From the NCBI RefSeq assembly GCF_024166365.1, contig NC_064832.1:40142249-40206248 (forward strand): a DNA stretch of 64,000 bases. Direction: 5' to 3'. Below are positions 56,715 through 64,000 of the stretch, one piece after another. Below the pieces are notes generated by a model. The model searched no databases. It saw nothing but the letters and a program-made list of their open reading frames with translations, and had not been told where the DNA came from. A program made the position numbers and the translations under genes. The stretch comes from Elephas maximus indicus (Eukaryota; Chordata; Mammalia; Proboscidea; Elephantidae). How positions within the stretch are numbered: the stretch's first letter is position 1; each line of letters begins with the position of its first letter.

Positions 56715-57935
56715 TGTGGTAAACCATGTCACATTACAGAAATTTAATTTGGCAGGCAGAAGGTGATTGGTGGAATTTTGCTAAGAATTTTAAGCTGAAC
56801 AATTGTTTGGGGGCAGAAGCCTGGTAGGAATGGATTAGAGTAAATGGGATGAAGCTTTGGTTAGCCACATGCCAAATATGGGCTCGACCACCTCTAAAAG
56901 TCACAGGCAAATTCAAGCTCCACAGCCCTTCTTGAGACATGATAACAAAAAGAAACCTCATATTCTTATAAAGAAATATCTTGCCATAAACATTGACCTC
57001 AATCTAATTAAGTCATTAGAACTAACATCCACTTTACAGGCAACACAGTGGCTAGAAGGATGAATTAAAAACACTATGAAGAAGCAGTTAGTCAAATCCA
57101 GAATGTTGGACATCCACAAGATAATTGGCACAGTTTCAACGGTAATTTAACTTCCCTAACATGGTTTTTTTTAACATGGTGAGATATGAGAAAGTGGCAA
57201 CAGCAAGCACGGGTTGTTCTCCACAAGGGAGGGAGAGAAGATCTAGGTTTTGTCTTTTAGTTTTGTTGTTGCTGTTATTTTATGGTTAGAGTCTTGAACA
57301 CTTTACTAGGCTTCAGGCAAGAAGCCACTAGAAAGAATAATGAGACAGGTCTGGACCTAGAACAAACTCAGGGAAAGGGAGGGATAGACCATGGGCACAA
57401 GAGGCAGAATTATACTGGGATGGGAGCCAGAATCTCTGTTCTTCCAAAATTGGAGGAAGAAGGAGAGAATAACGTAGAGGGAGATGAGTTACTAGGTATG
57501 ACTTTAAACTTGTGGTAGTTTATACCTCTAACCTTAATTCTCTCTTGGAATTAGAAGACAAGGTTTTCTGCTGAAAGAAATGGAGCAGTGTGGGGAAGAG
57601 GGCTTGAGAAGGTGACCTGCTAACTGGTGAGCATCATGAGAGCAGAGGTGATAAAGTCTCCTTCATCTTTGTATCTCTCATAATGCCAATCAAAATGCCT
57701 TGAACAGTTGAAAAAACATTTAAGACTGGATACACACAGAAACCAATGTTCACTGGTGGTTACAAGGGATGAGTGGGTGGAGGAGAACAGAAATCACTCT
57801 CTAAATAGTAAAAAAAAAAAAAAAGTAGACACCTGTTATTTTTTGGTGGTGGGAAAGGTAACAACGAATGTGGGTGAGGTGTGCACAGCTTGATCAAGGT
57901 AAATGATGTCACTAAGACATACGCAAGAAAAAATG
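56715..57935. other. Intergenic, nothing recognised
   Basis: A 15-base A run occurs near 57810. Short frames lack known domains. Confidence 0.4.
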
Positions 57936-60870
57936 ACACTTTTTTTTTAAAGGAAGGTTTACAAAACAAACTAGCTTCTCATTAAACAGTTAGTACACAT
58001 ATTGCTTTGTGACATTGGTTACCAACACCATGACATGTGAACACTCTCCCTTCTTGACCTTGGGTTTTCTATTACCAGCTTTCCTGTCCCCTGCTGACTT
58101 CTAGTCCTTGCTGCTGGCCCAGTGTCCCCTTTAGTCTCATTTTGTTTTATGGGCCTGTCTAATCTTTGGATGAAGGGTGAACTTCAGGAGTTAACTTCAT
58201 TACTGAGCTAAAAGGGTGCGTGGAGGCCATACTCTCAGGGTTTTCTCCAGTCTCTGTCAGGCCAGTAGGGTCTGGTCTTTTTTTGTGACTTAGAATTTTG
58301 TTCTACATTTTTTTCCAGCTCTGCCTGGTACCCTTTGTTGTGATCCCTGTCAGAGAAGTTGGTGTTGGTAGCCAGGCACCATTTAGTTGTACTGGACTCA
58401 GTTTCTGGTGGAGGCTGTGGTAGTTCTGGTCCATTAGTCCTTTGGACTAATCTTGCCTGTCTTTAGTTTTTTTCATTCTCCCTTCCTCCAGATGGGATGA
58501 GACCAGTGGAGTATCTTAGATGGCTGCTCACAGGCTTTTAAGACCCCAGATGCTACTCACCAAAGTAGGATGTAGAACATTTCCTTTATAAACTCTGTTA
58601 TGCCAATTGAGTTAGATGTTTCCTGAGACCATGGACCCATAGCCCTCAGCCCAGCAATTGGGTCCCTCAGGGAGTTTGGATGTGTCTGTGGAGTTTCCAT
58701 GACCTTGCCTTTTACAAGTTGTGCGGGCTTCCCCAGTATTGTATACTGTCTTACCCTTCACCGAAGTTTCCACATATCTATTAAGTGTTTTTCCATCCCC
58801 ACCCCTCCCCTCCCTCATAACCATCAAACATTGTTTCTTTTCGCGTGTAAGCCTTTTCACGACCTTTTATAGTAGTGGTCTCATACAGTATTTGTCCTTT
58901 TGTGATTGACGGATTTCACTCAGCATAAGACCCGCCAGATTCATTCATGTTGTGAGATGCCTCGCAGATTCATCATTGTTCTTTATTGTTGCATAGTACT
59001 CTGTTGTGTGTATGTACCATAGTTTGTTTATCCATTTATCTGTTGATGGGCATCTAGGTTGTTTCCATCTTTTTGCTATTATGAACAATGCTGCAATGAC
59101 CATGGTGTGCACATGTCTATTCGTGTGATGGCTCTTATTTCTCTAGGATATATTCATAGGAGTGGATTGCAGGATCATATGGTATTTCTCTTTCTAGCTT
59201 TCCAAGGAAGTGCCATATCATTTTCCAAAATGGTTGTATCATTTTGCATTCCAACCAGCAGTGCATAAGAGTTCCAATCTCCCAGCAGCCTCACCAACAT
59301 TTGTTATTTTCTGTTTTTTGATTCCTGCCAGTAATGCTGGGGTGAGATGGTATCTCAGTGTGGTTTTGATTTGCATTTCTCTAATGGGTAGCGATCAAGA
59401 GCATTTCCTCATGTGTGTTAGCCATTTGAATGTCTTCTTTGGTGAAGTGTTTGTTCATTTCCTTTGCCCATTTTTTAATTGGATTATTTGTCTTTTTGTT
59501 GTAGAGGTGTTGGATTTTCCTGTAGATTTCAGAGATTAGAACTTTGTCGGGTTTGTCATAGCCATAATTATTTTCCCAGTCTGTAGGTTCTCTTTTTACT
59601 CTTTTGATGAAGTCTTTTGATGAGCATGTTTAATTTTTAGAAAATCCCAGTAATCTAGCTTATCTTCTGGAGTTTGTGTGTTGTTGGTTGTGGTTCGTAT
59701 ACTGTTAATGCCATGTATTAGGGCCTTTAGTGTTGATCCTATCTTTTCTTCTATGATCTTTATAATTTTTGGTTTTATGCTTAGGTCTTTGATCCGTTTT
59801 GAATTGGTTTTTGTGTATGGTGTGAGGTATGGGTCCTGTTTCATTTTTTTACAGATGGACATCTAGTTTTGCCAGCACCATTTGTTAAAAAGACTGACTT
59901 TTCACCATATGATGGACTTTGGACCCTTGAGAAGATCAGGTGACTGTAGGTGGATGGATTTACATCTGGGTTCTCAATTCTGTTCCATTGGTCAATGTGG
60001 TTGTCATTGTACCAGTGCCAAGCTGTATTGACTACTGTAGTTGTATAGTAGGTTCTGAGGTCAGGTAGTGGAAGTCCTCCTACTTTATTTTTCTTCTTCA
60101 GTAGTGCTTTACTTATCCAGGGCCCTTTCCCTTTCCATATAAAGTTAATGATTCGTTTTTCCATCTCTTTAAAGAATGTTGTTGGTATTTGGGCTGGGAT
60201 TGCATTGCATTTGTAGATTGCTTGGGTAGAATTGTCATTTTCACAATGTTAAGTCTACCTATCCATGAGCATGGTATGTTTTTCCATTTATGTAGATCTC
60301 TTTTGGTTTCTTGCAGTAGTGTTTTGTAATTTTCTTTGTGCAGGTCTTTTACATCCCTGGTTAGATTTATTCCTAAGTATTTTTTATTTATTTTTTTTTA
60401 GGGGCTATTATAAATGGTATTGTTTTCCTGATTTCCTTTTCATCATTCTCTTTATCAGTGTATAGGAATCCAACTGATTTTTGTATGTTTATCTTGTATC
60501 ATGCTACTCCACTGAATCTTTCTATTCCAGTCATTCCAGGAGTTTTCTCATGGAGTCTTTTGGGTTTTGTATGTATAGTATCATATCATCCGCAAACAGG
60601 GACAGTTTTACTTCTTCCTTACCAATTTGGATGCCTTTCTTTTTCTTGCCTTGTTGCTCTAGCTAGGACTTACAGCACAATGTTAAATAGGAGTGGTGAT
60701 AAAGGGCACCCTTGTCTTATTCCTGTTTTCAAGGGGAATGTTTTCAGCCTCTTTCCATTAAGAATGATGTTGGCTGTTGGTTTGTATAGATGCCCTTTAC
60801 TATGTTGAGGAATTTCTCTTGTATACCTATTTTATTGAGGGTTTTTGTCAGGAATTGGTGTTGGACTTGT
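57936..60870 (-). mobile_element. Large antisense L1 (3'UTR to RT)
   Basis: T run and GGAAGGTTTACAAAACAAAC (3' end complement) at the left, 3'UTR, then the complement of ORF2, including [20 protein letters not shown] at 59841-60164. It is 5' truncated in the RT region near 60870. About 2.9 kb. Confidence 0.88.
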
Positions 60871-60884
60871 AGTCTACATCTTAG

Positions 60885-61587
60885 TTTTGTGCGTAGTGTC
60901 TGGGGTCTTAAAAGCTTGCTAGCCACCATCCAAGATACAATTATTGGTCTCTACTCATCCAGAGTATTTTTACTCATCCAGAGTAAAAGATAAAGAAGAA
61001 AACCAAAGATTCAGGGAAGAAACTATTCTACAGGACTAATAGTCTACACGAACCATGGCCTCTTTAACCCTGAGACCAGAAGAACGAGATGGTGCCTGGC
61101 TACCACTACCAACCATTCTGATCAGGACCACAACAGATGCATCCTGATGGAATGGGAGAAAAACGTGGAACAAAATTCAAATTTTTAAAAAGTCTGGTCT
61201 TACTGGACCAGTTGAAACTAGAGGACTCCCACAGACTACCACTCTGAGATACCCTTTAAACCTTGAACTGAAACTATCCCCTGAGGTCACCTTTTAACTA
61301 AATAGCAGACTGGCTCTTAAAGAATACTATCCATGAGTACTGTGCTCCTTTAAAAAATCAGCCATATGAGACCAAATGGTCAACTCTGAAGCAAACATGA
61401 GACGGTAAGGGGGCAGGGAAATTAGATTACAGAAAACAGAACAACCAAAATGGAAATAATGAGAATGCTGACACATTGTGAAAAATGTAACCAATGTCAC
61501 TGAACAGTTTGTGTAGAAATTGTTAAATGGGAGCCTAATTTGCTGTGTAAACTTTCACCGAAAATATGTTATTTAAAAAAAAAAAAA
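60885..61587 (+). mobile_element. Sense L1 3'UTR with poly(A)
   Basis: TAGTGTCTGGGGTCTTAAAA to TGTAAACTTTCACCG and an A run at 61574-61586. It faces the antisense L1; its 3'UTR is homologous to the left part of that copy (58560-57940). Confidence 0.82.
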
Positions 61588-62225
61588 GTTAATACTGGAA
61601 GTATCATTGTGAAGTAGAGCTGTGCATAGCCTAGATATTATCAGTATAAGATATATTACTGAAATTTCTATTTTTTTTAAAAAAAATCCTTAAATGTTTT
61701 TAATTTCTATGTTTTGTTCTTGGTCATAAGTTGATTCTTGGTTCTTTCATCAATTAGAATCATAGAATATCAGAGCCCAGTTTTCTCATTTAAACTCAAA
61801 GAACTTTAAATGATTTATCTAGGGTCCCTAGGTTATTAGTAAAACTTGAATTAGAACTATGTTTTCTGTCTCCTAAAGCATGGCATTCTAGTATACCCTC
61901 TTGTACCCTGAGTAGCATTTATGATGGAATCTATACCATTTTTCCAGTGTGTTTGAGATAAAGATCTCAAACATAGGACTTGGAAAGTAAAATCACCATT
62001 ATCCTGCTTGAGATTTTTTTTGTCCTCCAATTGAGTTCTGATACACCTTAGGGTACTGAGTCTGGAATTTCTGGACCCCTTACTTGGAACTCTGAATAAA
62101 GAGAGGCCCAGACTTGAAGCAAAATAAATTTAGGACAGTTGAGAAAGGAAATGAAGAAATATTGTTTTGTTTCAAAATAGAACCCACCAAAATTTCCAGT
62201 GATCAAATTATAAGTTCTTATGTAT
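61588..62225. other. Intergenic, nothing recognised
   Basis: AT-rich. No gene or named element. Confidence 0.4.
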
Positions 62226-62252
62226 CGCCTCGACGGCAGTGGGTTTTGAAGG
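62226..62252 (+). mobile_element. AFROSINE 3' remnant
   Basis: Only CCTCGACGGCAGTGGGTTTT is recognisable, the extreme 3' end of the SINE. Confidence 0.55.
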
Positions 62253-62640
62253 TTTATGTATATTAAAACACATAACATTATTTTTTAGGATTATATCATA
62301 CTTATTTTTTAGTATTAAATTTAGTATTTATAGTATTTGTGTTTTTAGTATATTTTTACCATTTCATTTCAGATTTAGTAATCTCAATCAGAACATTAAA
62401 AAAATTGAATAAATGTCAAATTATTTTTGTATTTAAATTCATGGTTATGATATTAAACATGTCGAATAATAAAATGTGCTTTCCCAAATTTTCTGTTCTG
62501 TTACTCATTGAATATGAGTTCAATGAATGTTTGAGGAACAATAAAATAGTTTCTGAATCTGAATCAATTTCCATAGTGTTATAATACTAATTTAAAGATA
62601 CAATCATGTCATATTTTATTTCAAAATGCAATCTAAATTT
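62253..62640. other. Intergenic, nothing recognised
   Basis: Very AT-rich sequence; an 81-codon frame at 62339-62584 has no known similarity. Confidence 0.4.
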
Positions 62641-62644
62641 AAAC

Positions 62645-63725
62645 CTAAAATCTGTGCACATTCTACTCACCATAGCCAAAAGTAGAAACAACTGAAATGC
62701 CTATCAACAGCTGAATGGATAAACAAAATGTGGTACATACATACATACAGTGGAATACTACTCAGCCAATAGGAGAAGCAAAGTCATGACACATGCTACA
62801 ATATAGATGGAGCTTGAAGACATTACACTGAGGGAAATAAGTCAGTTACAAAAGGACAGATATTGTTTGACCTCGCTTATATAAAAAATAAGGTAAATGT
62901 ATAGAGATCAAAGTTTATTAGTGGTTACCAGGGACAGAAGGGAAGGGAAAAGTGAGGATTCTTGCTTAGGGTGTACTGAGTTTGGTTTACAGTGGTGGAA
63001 AAATTACATTGATTAAGGGTAGGGTTGCAGGTGATTATTGTAAGTGCTGTCATTAAGTTGTACACCTACAAAAAGTTGGATTGGCAAAACTTGTGTGATA
63101 GACATATTTACAACAGTGACAAAAAAAAAAAAGTAGCTGCTGAGGTTGCTTATGTACAACCACACACCTCATAGGATTTAGTTTCTTGGTTTGGAGGTTT
63201 AGGGTCATGGTTTCATGGGACCCAGCAATTTCACTCTTAGATATTGAAAACATATGTCCACGTAAAAACTAGTAAACAAATGTTCATAACAGCATCATTC
63301 ATAATAACCCCAAAATAGAAACAGCCCAAATGTCCATCAACTGATAAATGGATAAACAAAATGTCACGCAGTAAAAACTGCAAAAGCCGGAAACTATGTA
63401 AGGTGGAAACCTATGTAAAGCAGAAAACTCAAATATTTTCCACTTATACAGAGAGAAAAGTGGTAAGGCTGCACCTGTCAAAAGTGGAAGAATTTTGAGA
63501 CACAGAAAAAAAAAAAGATAGACCTGTCAAGTTTCAGCTCTCACAGGTTTCACTGTATATCCATGCAATGGAATAGTATTTAGCCATAAAAGGAAGGGAG
63601 TGTTGATACATCATGCTAAAACATGGATGAACCTTGAAAAATTATGCTAAGTTAAAGAACTCAGACACAGAAGGCCATATATTGCATGATTCCATTTATA
63701 TGGACTATCCAGAATAGGCAAACCC
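62645..63725 (+). mobile_element. Sense L1 3' region with a TIR element inside
   Basis: GCCTATCAACAGCTGAATGG, CAGTGGAATACTACTCAGCC and AAAAGGACAGATATTGTTTG are L1 ORF2-tail sequence; a second similar L1 tail starts near 63215 (GGACCCAGCAATTTCACTC). 63130-63220 is the inverse of 8330-8460. Confidence 0.7.
63369..63555. mobile_element. 187-bp insertion with CAGT...ACTG ends
   Basis: It interrupts L1 between ATAAACAAAATG and TATATCCATGCAATGG. Its ends CAGTAAAAACTGCAAAAGCC and, from the right, CAGTGAAACCTGTGAGAGCT look like diverged terminal inverted repeats (about 17 of 24 over 24 bases). A target duplication is not clear. Confidence 0.5.
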
Positions 63726-63728
63726 ATT

Positions 63729-64000
63729 GTCTTAGGCTGGATTCTCTATAGAAGCAAAACCAGTAAAGCATAATAAGGAAATGGCTCATGTGGTTGTAGA
63801 GGATGGAATGTGGGTCAGGCTGGAGGCTTCTGCTGATTCATACAGTTGTAGGAGCTGGTGAACTAAGATCAGCAAGTCAGACAGCAGGGCCCTGGCTCAC
63901 AGGCTGCAAAAACTGATGAATCCCAAGATCAGCAGGCAAAATGGTAGGTAAGCTGCTAGCTCAAGTCCCAAGAACCAGAGACCAGACAAACAGGAGCCAG
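63729..64000. mobile_element. LTR-like repeat running off the window
   Basis: TGTCTTAGGCTGGATTCTCT starts a repeat with AAGGAAATGGCTCATGTGGT and AGATCAGCAGGCAAAATGG. The TG start suggests an LTR; the right end is beyond the window. Confidence 0.4.

Noticed and set aside
57936..61587. One L1 with a 5' inversion (twin priming)
   Set aside because: The antisense copy has its own 3' end, so the 3'UTR is present twice; two insertions explain it better.

Overview
This is mammalian nuclear DNA. The most frequent interspersed repeat (about 22 copies) is the tRNA-headed SINE of afrotherian mammals (AFROSINE). It sits beside a BovB/RTE-type LINE and a long-3'UTR L1 family, so an afrotherian is indicated, most likely an elephant. 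No bacterial, plasmid, phage or CRISPR features are present.

Genes. Both recognisable genes are on the + strand. (1) The last five coding exons of MTRF1 (mitochondrial release factor 1) lie at 2571-2743, 5919-6036, 11439-11575, 16358-16456 and 20550-20663. They carry the decoding loop, the GGQ motif and the C-terminus, with compatible splice phases throughout; the 5' half of the gene lies before position 1. (2) The single-exon gene KBTBD7 lies at 46901-48940 (679 aa, BTB-BACK-kelch CUL3 adaptor with a C-terminal GABARAP-binding motif). It has a CpG-rich promoter with ZNF143- and BANP-type motifs and a roughly 2.4 kb 3'UTR. As I recall the human map, MTRF1 and KBTBD7 are also neighbours on one strand at 13q14. 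The two genes share no evident pathway.

Layout. 1-20.7 kb: MTRF1 introns, filled with AFROSINEs, antisense L1 pieces, an LTR and an 80-bp perfect palindrome. 20.7-27.7 kb: MTRF1 3' flank with L1, LTR and hAT pieces. 27.7-41.8 kb: one composite locus. An old RTE with an inverted 5' part was hit by a solo LTR that itself holds a second LTR of the same family. The RTE was also hit by a near-full-length RTE in the opposite orientation, which then received a full-length (7.5 kb) dead L1. 41.8-46.4 kb: SINEs, a 461-bp hAT element with a perfect 8-bp target duplication, and old L1. 46.4-51.35 kb: KBTBD7. 51.35-64 kb: intergenic, with a large antisense L1 facing a sense L1 tail, AFROSINEs and other repeats.

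I found no new biochemical system. The best second-look items are structural: the palindrome at 250-419, the dated nest at 27.7-41.8 kb, the inverted repeat inside an L1 near 19.8-20.1 kb, a cluster of short duplications at 18.7-20.1 kb, and the KBTBD7 promoter motif cluster.
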